DNA of 64,000 nucleotides from Bacteroidota bacterium (GCA_016713925.1 JADJOH010000007.1:731501-795500); one strand, 5' to 3'. Positions 1 to 9,091 are shown, counted from the stretch's first letter. Notes: a model not told the origin generated them from the letters alone. Numbers and translations: made by a program.

Positions 1-729
1 ATTTCCATTGGCGATTTTAATTTGCTTCCAATCCTTTTGATCATCAATGATAATTACTTTGGTCCCTTCATGCAACATGAACAATTTAGTGCTTTTAACA
101 TCAGGCGAACTTCTGATATAGGAGGTGCTTGCCATGATAATAGCTTCATTCTTTCCGTAGATGGCGCGATGAGAAGAGTAGGAGAGGTAAAAGATTGCCA
201 TGGAAATAAAAAGAAGGGTTAATGTACATAAGAACGCATTTCTTTTACCATTTGCTGTAGCGGCAAAGAGGTATCCGATACCGGCAAATAAAGTGATCCA
301 TATCAAAGAGATAGCAATAATACTCCAGGTGCCGGGAGAAAAAGTATGAATTAATGATTGCCACCAGCGCTGATAAAATAAAATCGGAACGGGTTCAATT
401 TTATCAACCGTCGAATTATAGGCCATCCGTAAATTGAAAATAACATCTTCGTCCCCGGGATTTATCGTGCGTGCGCGTTCGTAATTTAATATGGCTTTTG
501 AGAGATCGTTTTCTTTAAAATAGCTGTTTCCAAGATTGAAGTATACTTCGGCTGCAGTATTTCCATCTGCAAGAATTTTTTCATAAGTAAGGATGGCTTC
601 TTTGTAATTCTTTTCGCTATACAGTCCATTCGCTTTACTGAATAAACTCTGCGGATTCATTTCTTCCTTGCCGAAGCTGTTGAAGAAGCAAAGAAAGAAA
701 ATGACACTTATTGCTAAATACTTTCTCAT
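1..729 (-). CDS. batE: BatE-like TPR/SH3 membrane protein, 3' end outside window
   Basis: Incomplete at the window edge: the frame runs open from the ATG at 729 to base 1. The translation begins with a signal peptide (MRKYLAISVIFFLCFF...), followed by TPR repeats (about residues 30-115, with motifs such as AAEVYFNLGNSYFKENDLS), then two membrane segments (about 135-180) and the start of an SH3-like domain (IIMASTSYIRSSPDVKSTKL). TPR, two TM segments and SH3 is the BatE layout of the Bacteroides aerotolerance (Bat) operon, an inner-membrane complex of poorly known biochemical role. Its ATG overlaps the batD stop in an ATGA, so the two are translationally coupled. A generic TPR protein is the alternative. 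Confidence 0.8.
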   Translation of the reverse strand, partial: MRKYLAISVIFFLCFFNSFGKEEMNPQSLFSKANGLYSEKNYKEAILTYEKILADGNTAAEVYFNLGNSYFKENDLSKAILNYERARTINPGDEDVIFNLRMAYNSTVDKIEPVPILFYQRWWQSLIHTFSPGTWSIIAISLIWITLFAGIGYLFAATANGKRNAFLCTLTLLFISMAIFYLSYSSHRAIYGKNEAIIMASTSYIRSSPDVKSTKLFMLHEGTKVIIIDDQKDWKQIKIANGN

Positions 730-2579
730 GCTTTTATTTTTTCTTCAATTCCGGTGATCACTTTTGCCGCACTCGCATATACCGTTTCTGCTTTTATTCC
801 CATGGCGGATCCTGCATAACGCGCCATCTCACATTCATCAATATTTCTGTTGAACAATTGAATGAGTTCTTCAGGAACATTTTTTCCGGCCAATATTTCC
901 GAAACTTTTTCTTTGTTTAATGCTGCTTGAGGAATCAGAAATTTATCCCCGATGTATCCCCACAATGCTTTTAAAATTTCTTCGAAGACGAGTTCTTCTT
1001 TTGGAGTGCCCAAATGCTTTTTCGCAAGAGAAAGTCTTTTGGTTGCTACTCCTGTGGCATTGCGCATGCGCAGTTGAGTAGTGTTTCCAAGCATTTTTTC
1101 CCTCCTTCTTATAAAAAAGGTGAAGGCGCCGAATATCAAAAATGGACTAATGCTAAATACATAAAACAGTGGACTGCCAAAGGATATATTTACGCTTTCC
1201 TTAAAATCCGGCGGGTTACTTTTTATATAACGGATATCATTTCCTAAAATCCGGAAGTCACTTTTCTCGGTGCGTCCCGGTGAGATCGTCGCTTGCGTCC
1301 CAGTCCCCTTTTCAACTTTTAAAATAAAAGGTCCGGCCTTTTTTGAAACGTATTGTTTTTTGGATAAACTATAATAGGAAAAAGACAATTGTGGAATTTC
1401 ATATTCTCCTTCCAGGCGTGGAATGATCAGGTAATCGATGACTTTCGTGCCACTTACTCCTCCTGCACTTGCTTTAAAATTTTCTGTGATCTTTGGATCA
1501 TAACTTTCCAGATCCGAGGGAAGTTCAAGATCCTGTACGTCGGCGAGTTTAAGATTGCCATTGCCGGAAATTTTGATGCGAAGGTTGACGGCTTCATTCG
1601 CCTTCGTTTGATTCTTGTCCAGCTTCACATCAAAGTTCAATTCACCTACCGCCCCCTTGAAATCAGCAGGAGCATTGGGAGGTAATTCTCTGACATTTAT
1701 TTTAACAGGATCACTTTTGAAAGAATGTTTGATGTCCTTCACACCGCCCATCCCAAAGAAAGGGTCATTGAAAATACTGAAAGGGTCATTGGAGCGCTGT
1801 GCGTTTACTTTCACTCTTACTAAACATTCCAATTCCATCTGATCAATCGTTAGCGTTCCGCTCTGTTGTGGGAAAAGAATGATCTTTTTAATTTCCCAAA
1901 CCGTATAACGATTGCCGTCTAAAACTTCAGTAGTGCGTTCAAGCGTTTTCGGAAGTTCAATATCCTGATTCCAGAATCCATCAAAAGAAGGCATTTTAGG
2001 AACAGCAAAATCAAGTACGTTCACATTGCTGTAAAGTTTAAAAGTAACCAGTAGTCCTTCTCCCTTATATACACTTGATTTATTCACTATCGCTTTGACA
2101 AATATATTTTTGCTCCCGATGATATTACTTTCCTGACGCTGCTTATCATCTTTTCCGGCCTGAGGTTGTCCGCTACCTTTGGTTACAGTCAGCTGTATAA
2201 CGTTGGAGGCTATCCGATTTCCCTCAAATTCAATTGTTGCCGGACCAATTTTAAAATTTCCTACTGCCTTAGGTTGCAGGTAATAGGAAAAACTCATAGA
2301 CTGCGAAAAATTTCCATTGATAAATTGCATGCTTGTACTCTGATTAGGACCTGAAAGTACAGCGAAGTCTTTCAGGTCAGGACCTTGAAATGAACGGCCT
2401 GCCGCATTAAACGTAAAGGTGATTTGGAATTGTTCGCCTAAACCAACACTCGACTTCGTGGCAGTTGCTGCCAAAAAAGGAGCTTGTGCAGCAGCCGGAA
2501 GTAAGTAACCAAACAGCAGGACGAACAAAACCGGTATCCTCCGTCCCGGTAACCACATTTTCAGATTATAGATTTTCAT
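726..2579 (-). CDS. batD: BatD family protein
   Basis: A 617-residue protein with an N-terminal signal/anchor (to about residue 32, ending AAAQAP), tandem Ig-like beta domains (about 35-430), one TM segment near 470-490 (FYVFSISPFLIFGAF) and a cytoplasmic helical tail. Length and layout match BatD of the Bat (aerotolerance) operon, thought to act in the periplasm beside the VWA-domain proteins BatA and BatB. It precedes BatE with a 4-base overlap. The usual upstream partners moxR, DUF58, batA and batB are absent here: the next upstream gene is an unrelated phosphoribosyltransferase 86 bp away. A BatA-like gene lies about 11 kb off at 13268. Confidence 0.88.
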   Translation of the reverse strand: MKIYNLKMWLPGRRIPVLFVLLFGYLLPAAAQAPFLAATATKSSVGLGEQFQITFTFNAAGRSFQGPDLKDFAVLSGPNQSTSMQFINGNFSQSMSFSYYLQPKAVGNFKIGPATIEFEGNRIASNVIQLTVTKGSGQPQAGKDDKQRQESNIIGSKNIFVKAIVNKSSVYKGEGLLVTFKLYSNVNVLDFAVPKMPSFDGFWNQDIELPKTLERTTEVLDGNRYTVWEIKKIILFPQQSGTLTIDQMELECLVRVKVNAQRSNDPFSIFNDPFFGMGGVKDIKHSFKSDPVKINVRELPPNAPADFKGAVGELNFDVKLDKNQTKANEAVNLRIKISGNGNLKLADVQDLELPSDLESYDPKITENFKASAGGVSGTKVIDYLIIPRLEGEYEIPQLSFSYYSLSKKQYVSKKAGPFILKVEKGTGTQATISPGRTEKSDFRILGNDIRYIKSNPPDFKESVNISFGSPLFYVFSISPFLIFGAFTFFIRRREKMLGNTTQLRMRNATGVATKRLSLAKKHLGTPKEELVFEEILKALWGYIGDKFLIPQAALNKEKVSEILAGKNVPEELIQLFNRNIDECEMARYAGSAMGIKAETVYASAAKVITGIEEKIKA

Positions 2580-2665
2580 TGTTGATTACTGCGAAGCCGC
2601 AAAGTAAACGCATGTAAAATGATTTTTTTTTGAATTTAACTAATTATTAACGGGAAACAGATTTC

Positions 2666-3178
2666 CTACTCGAGGTACACAGCTTCTTTGCCGGGCGTAA
2701 AATCAACACGTATATGTTCCTGTAAAGTGGTGCTTAGTGTAATGCCAACATAATCTGCTTCTACCGGATAGCGTTTATGATCCCTGTCGACCAATAAGAC
2801 GGTTCTTATTTTACGCATATCCGCATCTAGAAATGGGCGGAGACTGTAAATCAATGTTTTGCCTGAATTGAGCACATCGTCCACCACAATCACTACTTTG
2901 TTCTTCAGGGATTGTTTACTCATGGCCGGCTCCATTCCAACTTTGGTAGGATTTTCCTTATCAACTTCTATTTCAATAAGTTCTGTTTTAATTGGACAAA
3001 TTTTAGTCAATGCTGCCTGCAAGCGTTCGGCAACAACAAAACCACTCTTCGCAATGCCTGCTATGATGAGGTCCTGCTGCTCGAAATTATCTTCATACAC
3101 CTGATAGGCAAGTCGGTCAATGCGTTGTTGAATTTGTCGGCTATTGAGCAATAAAGTTGTAGGTTTCCCTTTTCCCAT
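2666..3178 (-). CDS. PyrR-like phosphoribosyltransferase
   Basis: A 170-residue type I phosphoribosyltransferase. The PRPP-binding loop VVIVVDDVLNSGKT is at residues 95-108, preceded by the usual hood and flexible-loop regions (DLIIAGIAKSGFVVAERL near 36-53). Size and motif resemble PyrR (UMP-responsive attenuator / uracil PRTase) and hypoxanthine-type PRTases; the sequence alone does not decide the base used. It starts 2 bp after the NlpC/P60 gene, so the two are probably cotranscribed. No pyr gene is adjacent, and no attenuator was seen. Confidence 0.8.
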   Translation of the reverse strand: MGKGKPTTLLLNSRQIQQRIDRLAYQVYEDNFEQQDLIIAGIAKSGFVVAERLQAALTKICPIKTELIEIEVDKENPTKVGMEPAMSKQSLKNKVVIVVDDVLNSGKTLIYSLRPFLDADMRKIRTVLLVDRDHKRYPVEADYVGITLSTTLQEHIRVDFTPGKEAVYLE

Positions 3179-3179
3179 A

Positions 3180-3737
3180 TTAGTTATTTTCTTCTGCCTC
3201 TGCCAGATTTTCTCTTAATCTACCGGCCCCGGCAAACCGTCGCTTATAATATTCTTCATTCAGATCGCTGATGATGACTCCTCTTGATGTACTGGAGTGT
3301 ACAAATTTATTATCTCCCAGATATAAGCCGATATGTGAAATTCTTCTCTTGCGGGTATTAAAGAAGACCAGATCCCCTTCCTTAAGATCATCCCGCGTGA
3401 TTTTATTGATCAGACTATATATTTCAGCCGAATTTCTTGCACCTAATTTTTTTCCATAAACCCGATCACAAAGCACATTCACGAATCCCGAACAATCAAT
3501 GCCCCTGTCACAATTTCCTGCATATTTATACGGTGTACCCAACCAGTTCACGAGGGTATCATACAGCAGGAGATTACTTTCCTTTGAAAGCGTTAAGCCC
3601 GTTTCCTGATTTAAATAATTGATTTTATAGGAATAAAGAAAGTCATTTTCAGGTATGTACGAAGCATTTCCCGGTTGAGCGTTACTCCTGAAAGTCAGGA
3701 GTAATAGAATGAGCAGAAATGGGAGACGAAGTGTCAT
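3180..3737 (-). CDS. Secreted NlpC/P60 (C40) cell-wall peptidase
   Basis: A 185-residue protein with a signal peptide (residues 1-20, cleavage near SNA-QP) and an NlpC/P60 papain-like domain. The nucleophile is Cys82 in GIDCSGFVNVL, the catalytic His is H135 in RRISHIGLYLG, and a polar third residue (H147 in KFVHSS) follows. This family hydrolyses D-gamma-Glu-diaminopimelate or related bonds in peptidoglycan stem peptides. No SH3 targeting domain is present, so it is a minimal enzyme. It lies between a methyltransferase (25 bp upstream) and a PRTase (2 bp downstream) on the same strand. Confidence 0.9.
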   Translation of the reverse strand: MTLRLPFLLILLLLTFRSNAQPGNASYIPENDFLYSYKINYLNQETGLTLSKESNLLLYDTLVNWLGTPYKYAGNCDRGIDCSGFVNVLCDRVYGKKLGARNSAEIYSLINKITRDDLKEGDLVFFNTRKRRISHIGLYLGDNKFVHSSTSRGVIISDLNEEYYKRRFAGAGRLRENLAEAEENN

Positions 3738-3762
3738 GGCTACGAAAATAGTTAATCGGGCC

Positions 3763-4338
3763 TTATGGTTTGATCAGGTTGATAAAGAGTTCTTTACCGG
3801 CCCGGGGTGCAATCGAGTTATAACAGGCTTCCATCTTATGTATAATGAATTTCTTATCGAAATATTGCCTGTACTCGGATTCCTCCCCTCCAAATGGCGG
3901 ACCTTCCTGTTCAAAACTACAATTGAAAAGTAATCCAACGAGTCGACCACCCGGCTTGAGCAAACGCTCCATTTTTTCTGCATACGCACGTCTTAATTCC
4001 GGAGAAAGCGCGCAGAAAAATGTTTGTTCAATGATCAGATCGTAGTGGCCTTCATGATTGAAAAAGTCATCATGTATTAAATTCTCCTGCGGGAAGTCCG
4101 GATTCTTTGACCTGAATTCAAGCAGAGGATCCGAAGCATAATCAAGAATTTTTACCTTCCTGAATCCGGATTGAAAAAGATAGGATCCCTCATACGCATT
4201 CCCGCATCCCGGAATTAAAATATCGATATCCTGATTGGTCAACGTATCAATAAACTCTTTCAGCGGTGTAGATGGAGATCCGATATCCCAACCTGTTGCT
4301 CCATTACGGTATCTGTTTTCCCAATAGTTCGCGTCCAT
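3763..4338 (-). CDS. TPMT-like class I SAM-dependent methyltransferase
   Basis: A 191-residue Rossmann methyltransferase. The N-terminus MDANYWENRYRNGATGWDIG and the SAM-binding motif DILIPGCGNAYEGSYL (about residues 39-54) are typical of the thiopurine S-methyltransferase / chloride methyltransferase family, followed by the acidic loop VKILDYASDPL. Members methylate small thiols, halides or selenium/tellurium compounds; the substrate here cannot be read. It is the first gene of a minus-strand run with NlpC and the PRTase. Its upstream DNA is the heptad repeat region. Confidence 0.82.
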   Translation of the reverse strand: MDANYWENRYRNGATGWDIGSPSTPLKEFIDTLTNQDIDILIPGCGNAYEGSYLFQSGFRKVKILDYASDPLLEFRSKNPDFPQENLIHDDFFNHEGHYDLIIEQTFFCALSPELRRAYAEKMERLLKPGGRLVGLLFNCSFEQEGPPFGGEESEYRQYFDKKFIIHKMEACYNSIAPRAGKELFINLIKP

Positions 4339-4393
4339 GTAATTGTTATTTTATTTTTCTTAAATATAATTAATTGCATTCATCAAATTTTTT

Positions 4394-4491
4394 GCTTCCG
4401 GCTTCCGGCTTCCGGCTTCCGGCTTCCGGCTATCGGCTTTCGGCTTTCGGCTTCCCGCTACCTGCTACCTGCTTCCGGCTACCGGCTTCCG
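4394..4491. repeat. Tandem heptad array, unit GCTTCCG
   Basis: Fourteen consecutive 7-base units. The first five are exactly GCTTCCG, followed by variants GCTATCG, GCTTTCG (twice), GCTTCCC, GCTACCT (twice), GCTTCCG, GCTACCG and GCTTCCG. It is GC-rich within an AT-rich spacer upstream of the methyltransferase gene and has no coding role. Related heptad arrays occur at 45754-45816 and, in inverted orientation, at 45992-46047. Confidence 0.9.
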
Positions 4492-4559
4492 GCATACTGT
4501 TTAGTAACACAATGAACTTGGACTAAAAATCATTTTCATCATCTGTTCCCCACACAATT

Positions 4560-4736
4560 GATTTAACTTTGATCTTCATTTAATTTAACCAATTTAATTT
4601 AATGCATCTTCAAATCAACCAATTTTCAAATCGCGAGGCTTCGCGATCAAATCATTACACTATTGATTTAACTTTTATCTTCATTCCATTTAACCAATTT
4701 AATTTAACACATCTTCAAATCAGCCAATTTTCAAAT
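4560..4736. repeat. Two 72-bp direct repeats with a central hairpin
   Basis: A copy at 4560-4632 and one at 4665-4736 share nearly the whole string from GATTTAACTTT to CCAATTTTCAAAT, with a few substitutions. Between them lies a perfect hairpin at 4630-4647 (ATCGCGA, loop GGCT, TCGCGAT). The right copy overlaps the stop codon of the lipid kinase gene, so it may also form the mRNA 3' end. No coding potential was seen. Confidence 0.85.
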
Positions 4737-5621
4737 TTTCAAATCATTTTGTGGCATAAATACGAGTAAGGATAGTGGATTTATTTTCACATCAATACTG
4801 CTAATTGGCGAGTGTGCTTCTCCATCCACATGTAAATGTACCGGCCTGTCAGCAACCGCTTGAAACGATTTACATTTATAGGATTTCAAATAATTGCTTT
4901 CTTTTAAACTTCCATTGAACAATCTATAGAACAACTCCGGCATTTGTAACAATGGCGGTTTTCTCACAGTGACAATATCCATATAGCCATCATTTAGTTC
5001 AGCCAATGGGGCAATGATGGCGGCATTCCCAAATTGTGAAGCATTGGCGATAACGAGCATATGTCCATCTGTGGAGATGGTTTTATTATCAATCCTTAGT
5101 TGAAACCGGATGGAGGGGTATTTGAAATATTCGCTTAAGGCGATGCGGGTATAATTGCTGAGTCCCCGCTTTCCTTCCTGATTGAATCGCCATGCTACAA
5201 ATCCATCGAATCCGAGTCCGGAAACATTTAATCCAAAATGATTGTTGATGGAAAGGGTATCGATTTTCCTGATTTCTGCAGGTGCAATTTGTCGTAAACA
5301 GGTTTGAAATTTTAAGGAATAGCCGAGATGTCTTGCTAAACCATTTCCGGATCCTGAAGGAATTATGCCCAGTGCTGTTGACGTATTCACCAGCCGTGCG
5401 GCGATCTCATTGACCGTTCCATCTCCACCCACCGCGATAACACCAGCATAATTTAACCGCACTGCTTCTTCTGCCAAAACTGCTGCATGTCCTGCGTATT
5501 CGGTGGTTTGCGTATCCACTTCATATTGCCCGATGAGTGGTGAACTATCTATCAGTTTAGCGATAGTGGGTGCAAGGCCATGTCCGGCAATCGGGTTAAT
5601 GAGGACGCGTAATCTCTTCAT
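4731..5621 (-). CDS. Diacylglycerol/sphingosine kinase-like lipid kinase (YegS/LCB5 family)
   Basis: A 296-residue protein with the full DAGK catalytic signature: N-terminal INPIAGHG (residues 8-15), GGDGTVNE (65-72) for nucleotide binding, and IPSGSGNGLARHLG (87-100). The C-terminal beta-sandwich contains HVDGE, which corresponds to the lipid-site acidic residue. It phosphorylates a lipid hydroxyl using ATP at the membrane. Its start overlaps the sulfatase stop by 4 bases (5618-5621), so it is coupled to an LtaS-like enzyme that would release diacylglycerol when acting on phosphatidylglycerol. Recycling of that lipid is a reasonable inference. Confidence 0.88.
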   Translation of the reverse strand: MKRLRVLINPIAGHGLAPTIAKLIDSSPLIGQYEVDTQTTEYAGHAAVLAEEAVRLNYAGVIAVGGDGTVNEIAARLVNTSTALGIIPSGSGNGLARHLGYSLKFQTCLRQIAPAEIRKIDTLSINNHFGLNVSGLGFDGFVAWRFNQEGKRGLSNYTRIALSEYFKYPSIRFQLRIDNKTISTDGHMLVIANASQFGNAAIIAPLAELNDGYMDIVTVRKPPLLQMPELFYRLFNGSLKESNYLKSYKCKSFQAVADRPVHLHVDGEAHSPISSIDVKINPLSLLVFMPQNDLKI

Positions 5622-7509
5622 GGTTTAACAAGCTGATTGTGGATAAGAGAGTAGCGGTATTGCTGCAAGATGGCTTTGAGGAAATTTTCCATCTCCGGAA
5701 CTGCTGCTGATTCTTTTCTGATAAGATTCTTTTTTAAATAAATATCTTCTCTGCTGTAAAGATGTGTGCTTTCTTGTCCGTCAAATAAGAGGATGTATTG
5801 ATCCGTGATCAACTGCCAGGAGTTATTGGAATAATTAACGGACCATCCTTTTTCTGAATCAAATAAATTTCTTCCGAAACTACTGTATTTGCCACTATAA
5901 TTCAACAGATGTAAAACCGACGGCAGGATGTCACATTGCTGAGCCGTTTCAAGATGTACTTTATATTTTTCTTCACCCGGAATGATAAATAGCAATGGGA
6001 TATGATAAGCGCCTAAACGATTGGCGCTATATGCTGTTCCGGCCGGACCGCTATGATCGGAAGTAATGACGAAAATGGTGTTGTTATACCAACTTTGTTG
6101 ACTGGCTTCCCGGAAGAAATCGGCGAGGGCTGCATCTGCATAAGCCATGCCTTGTTCAATAGGAGGAGTAGTCAAATCTATTCTATTTTGATAGGAGGCA
6201 GGTACTTTGTAAGGATGATGTGAAGAGATGGAAAAGAAGGCGGCATGAAAAGGTGGCTTCCAGGAATTCAACTGACGAATCATGAACGAAAAATAGCTAT
6301 GGTCAAAAATTCCCCAGTGACCATCGTAATCTTTTAGATCTCCGTCAAATTCATTTTTTCCAAAATACTTTTCATATCCTGCAAGTCGGGTAAAATTATC
6401 AAAGCCCATGGTGCCATTGTTACCTCCATGAAAAAATCCGGAACGGTACCCCAGCGGTTTCAACAAAGAAGCAAGGCTGTTGATTTTATTGACATTGTAG
6501 GCGGAATTTATAAAAGGCTGATCCATTAACGCAGGAAGAGATGTTATCACTGCCGGAATTCCTTCTATGGATCGTTTCGCATTGGCAAAAGTATTGGGAA
6601 AAGAGATCGTGTTTCGGAGCAATGAATCAAAGAATGGGGTTGTGTTCTTTCCGGGATAGTAATAACTGATGTGTTCAAAGGAAAAACTTTCCATAGTAAT
6701 CAACACCACATTATACGGACGAAATGCGGAATCTGATTTACTATCAAAGTGAACCGGAAGTAGGTCATTGGCCTGATTCAAACTCATAAAATCCGGTTCT
6801 GCTAATAACTGATCATTCCATGATTTTATAATCGTATAAGGAGTATTCAGCACGAGTGGTATAGATGCTGAGGGAACCAGCTTTGCAGCAGTTTGAACAG
6901 AAAGCGGTTTAAGTTGAATTCCTCCCCGGAAACCAATTACACTAATTCCGGCAAAAAGAAGAATAAGAGGATGTGAACAGAAATATTGAAAAAACCGGGA
7001 CCGGATTTCAATTTTATGGCAATTTCTTTTCTGATTTTTTTTTCAAAGATGATTAGACCGGAAATCATCAGCAGCCAAAGGAGCAGGAGGTACCAATAAT
7101 CCAACAGGTATTGTGGCAAGTTATTGGAAACATCATCTCCGCCCATTATAAAACCGAAAATATCAGCAGTACTTCGTTTTTGTATAAAACTAAACCATGC
7201 CGTATCGATTAAATTAAAAAGGAGCGCCAGAGCGTTTATAAAAATGGAAATAAAAGATATAAATAGTTGATAAAGTGAGTTGTATTGATACTTGCCGTGA
7301 TAAAGATGCAATACCACGACCAATGAATTCAGAATAAATATCGCGGTGATATCGTATCTGATTCCGGCGAGCAACACCGGAAGAAACTCTCCATTATAGG
7401 TGGAAGGATTCACGAACAAGAAGGCTAAACGACTAATTTGAAACATTAACAGGGTAAAAGTTAGCCTTTTAAGGAGCAATATATAATTAAACCATTTAGC
7501 CGGAAACAT
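5618..7509 (-). pseudogene. LtaS/MdoB-like membrane sulfatase, single frameshift
   Basis: Two frames make one protein. 7509 to about 6955 encodes five membrane segments (190 residues). The sulfatase domain follows in the -1 frame, joined through GFRGGIQLKPLSVQTAAKL, which lies between the two separate ORFs. The sulfatase part shows VVLITMESFSFEHISYY (metal site and nucleophile region), AKRSIEGIPAVI, FFHGGNNGTMGF and TSDHSGP. The break coincides with a run of five A (plus strand, 6953-6957). One added base gives 1893 bases, or 630 residues plus stop. The family transfers phosphoglycerol from phosphatidylglycerol to glycans or lipids. It could be a real null allele or an error in the read. Confidence 0.85.
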
Positions 7510-7602
7510 GATTCAAAGGTAATAAAGTATAGTATTTCTTTCTTGTCACAAATTAATGAACCCTATTTACATCTTTCAATGAAAGGAATTATTGAAAATT
7601 TT

Positions 7603-7635
7603 AAAGGCCGTCCTATCTATTATAGGGCGGCCTTT
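7603..7635 (-). terminator. Hairpin terminator after the DUF5011 lipoprotein
   Basis: A 14-bp stem, AAAGGCCGTCCTAT (7603-7616) against ATAGGGCGGCCTTT (7622-7635), has one G-U pair and a 5-base loop, and is followed on the minus strand by TTTAAAATTTT. It lies 24 bp past the lipoprotein stop codon. Confidence 0.75.
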
Positions 7636-7658
7636 AATTCTAATTTAGTATGTTAATA

Positions 7659-8327
7659 CTATTTGGTATAAGCTCCAGTACAAGTAACGGATGTTCCATT
7701 AGTTACTTCAGTATAGGTAATAGACATAGAAAACACACCCCCGACATTGCTGTAAGTACCGTTTCCGCTGAACTGACGGTTTGCTGCAGGAGCCTGACCA
7801 CAAACTACATTTTGAGTAGGGATGTTTACCGTTCCACCACTAATATTGATATCAGCATAAACAGCACCATTCAAATAATTTGCGAATCTTGTAAACAATA
7901 CTCGTCCGTTTTGAACATCAGAATAAGAAATTGTGTCAATGTAGGTAGATGGCCCCCCACCGCAAACCTCAGAAACATTCCAAGTTCCTGCTATATTATT
8001 GGGAGTCAAGCTATTTTGAACAGTAACATTACGAGATTCTGATGCTGAATTTCCAGCATCATCCGTAACTGAATAGGTAACAACGTATTCTCCGGCTGTA
8101 TTTTCATCCAAATCACTCAGATCTACGGATACTCTAGATGTAATATCTCCATCTTCATTATCACTCGCTGAATATCCCGGGTCAACAAATGCTTCTCCGA
8201 TGTTTAAAGTAACATTAATTGGAGCGGTTAATGAAATTACTGGAGCTTCGGTGTCATCTTTACTGCAACCGGTTATAAATAAGAAGGTAGTGGCTAACAA
8301 GCCAACAATAAATAGTGCTTTTTTCAT
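7659..8327 (-). CDS. Surface lipoprotein with one DUF5011 Ig-like domain
   Basis: A 222-residue protein. The lipobox FITGCSK puts the lipidated Cys at residue 21. Residues about 28-106 form a DUF5011 / HYR-type Ig-like domain (DTEAPVISL..., FVDPGYSASDNEDGDIT, YVVTYSVTDDAGN). The C-terminal half (108-222) is a beta-rich domain of unknown function with four cysteines. It is probably an exposed outer-membrane or periplasmic lipoprotein. It is monocistronic, with a terminator downstream and a divergent lipoprotein gene upstream. Confidence 0.82.
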   Translation of the reverse strand: MKKALFIVGLLATTFLFITGCSKDDTEAPVISLTAPINVTLNIGEAFVDPGYSASDNEDGDITSRVSVDLSDLDENTAGEYVVTYSVTDDAGNSASESRNVTVQNSLTPNNIAGTWNVSEVCGGGPSTYIDTISYSDVQNGRVLFTRFANYLNGAVYADINISGGTVNIPTQNVVCGQAPAANRQFSGNGTYSNVGGVFSMSITYTEVTNGTSVTCTGAYTK

Positions 8328-8389
8328 GATTTTTTTAATGCTTTAATTTGAAGGGCAAATTTAGGAAATAAATTAGTTTTATTTTTTTA

Positions 8390-8422
8390 TTTGTTTACCA
8401 AATTTAATTATGAATACATTTG
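8390..8422 (+). promoter_or_regulatory. Bacteroidota-type promoter for the 8446 lipoprotein
   Basis: TTTG at 8390-8393 and TACATTTG at 8415-8422 are separated by 21 bp, matching the Bacteroidota sigma consensus TTTG then TAnnTTTG. Transcription would start near 8429. The upstream in-frame ATG at 8410 therefore lies inside the promoter, which favours the start at 8446. Confidence 0.65.
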
Positions 8423-8445
8423 TACCACTAATAATAAAACACATC

Positions 8446-8790
8446 ATGAAAAAGCTTGTTTATTTAATGTCTGCTGTTGCCATTTCTTTGGTTACATCTT
8501 GCGGACCGAGCGCCGAAGAAAAGGCAGCAGAAGAAAAACGAATTCAGGACTCTATTGCTGCGGTTGAAGCGCATGTTCAAGACAGCATTGCTCAAGTAGA
8601 GACTGCACGTCAAGATAGTATTATGGCCTCGCAGAAAGCTGCTGAAGATTCTCTTCGAATGAAGGCAATGGAAGATTCATTGGCTCAGGTTAGTGCTAAA
8701 TTGAAAAAGGCAACTACACCAAAAGCTACACCAAAACCTAAGACCCCTACTAAACCTGAAGAGTGGAAGGCAGGTCAGGGAAAGGGCTAA
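8446..8790 (+). CDS. Small Lys/Ala/Glu-rich lipoprotein
   Basis: 114 residues from the ATG at 8446 (MKKLVYLMSAVAISLVTSCG). The signal peptide ends in lipobox VTSC, then GPSAEEKAAEEKRIQDS and a long charged, predicted coiled-coil stretch with repeated QDSIA/EDSL units (about residues 25-85), and a Pro/Thr/Lys-rich tail (KATPKPKTPTKPEE). Function unknown; the shape resembles Lpp-like spacer lipoproteins. A paralogue lies 60 bp downstream. The ATG at 8410 is rejected because it lies within the promoter. Confidence 0.75.
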   Translation: MKKLVYLMSAVAISLVTSCGPSAEEKAAEEKRIQDSIAAVEAHVQDSIAQVETARQDSIMASQKAAEDSLRMKAMEDSLAQVSAKLKKATTPKATPKPKTPTKPEEWKAGQGKG

Positions 8791-8850
8791 TTTTGACCTA
8801 CAATGTTTGAAAGAAATCAACCATTTATAAATCTAACCTAATCATCAACC

Positions 8851-9072
8851 ATGAGAAAAGTATTATTTATTGCTTTAATTGCCGGCTTAACCAGTCTTAC
8901 CTCTTGCGGACCTAGCGCCGATGAGAAAGCTGCAGAAGCTAAACGTGTTCAGGATTCCACAGACGCTGCTGATGCTGCTATGAAAGCTGCTGAAGAAGCG
9001 GCGATGGCTGCAATGGCTGCAGATACAACAGTTGCTGTTGATACTGTTGCTGCTCCTGCTCCGGCAAATTAA
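8851..9072 (+). CDS. Short Ala-rich lipoprotein, paralogue of the preceding gene
   Basis: A 73-residue lipoprotein. The signal peptide MRKVLFIALIAGLTSLTSCG is followed by GPSADEKAAEAKRVQDS, which matches GPSAEEKAAEEKRIQDS of the upstream protein almost residue for residue. The rest is low-complexity Ala-rich sequence ending AAPAPAN. The shared lipobox and first mature residues indicate tandem duplication followed by loss of the coiled-coil and proline-rich parts. A clear terminator follows. Function unknown. Confidence 0.75.
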   Translation: MRKVLFIALIAGLTSLTSCGPSADEKAAEAKRVQDSTDAADAAMKAAEEAAMAAMAADTTVAVDTVAAPAPAN

Positions 9073-9091
9073 AAAAAACAAGTATTTACAG

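Noticed and set aside
4394..4491. CRISPR array
   Set aside because: Units are 7 bases with no spacers and no cas genes nearby.
6900..7000. Programmed -1 frameshift in the sulfatase
   Set aside because: No X-XXY-YYZ slippery heptamer in the correct phase was found; the same kind of indel occurs in unrelated genes.
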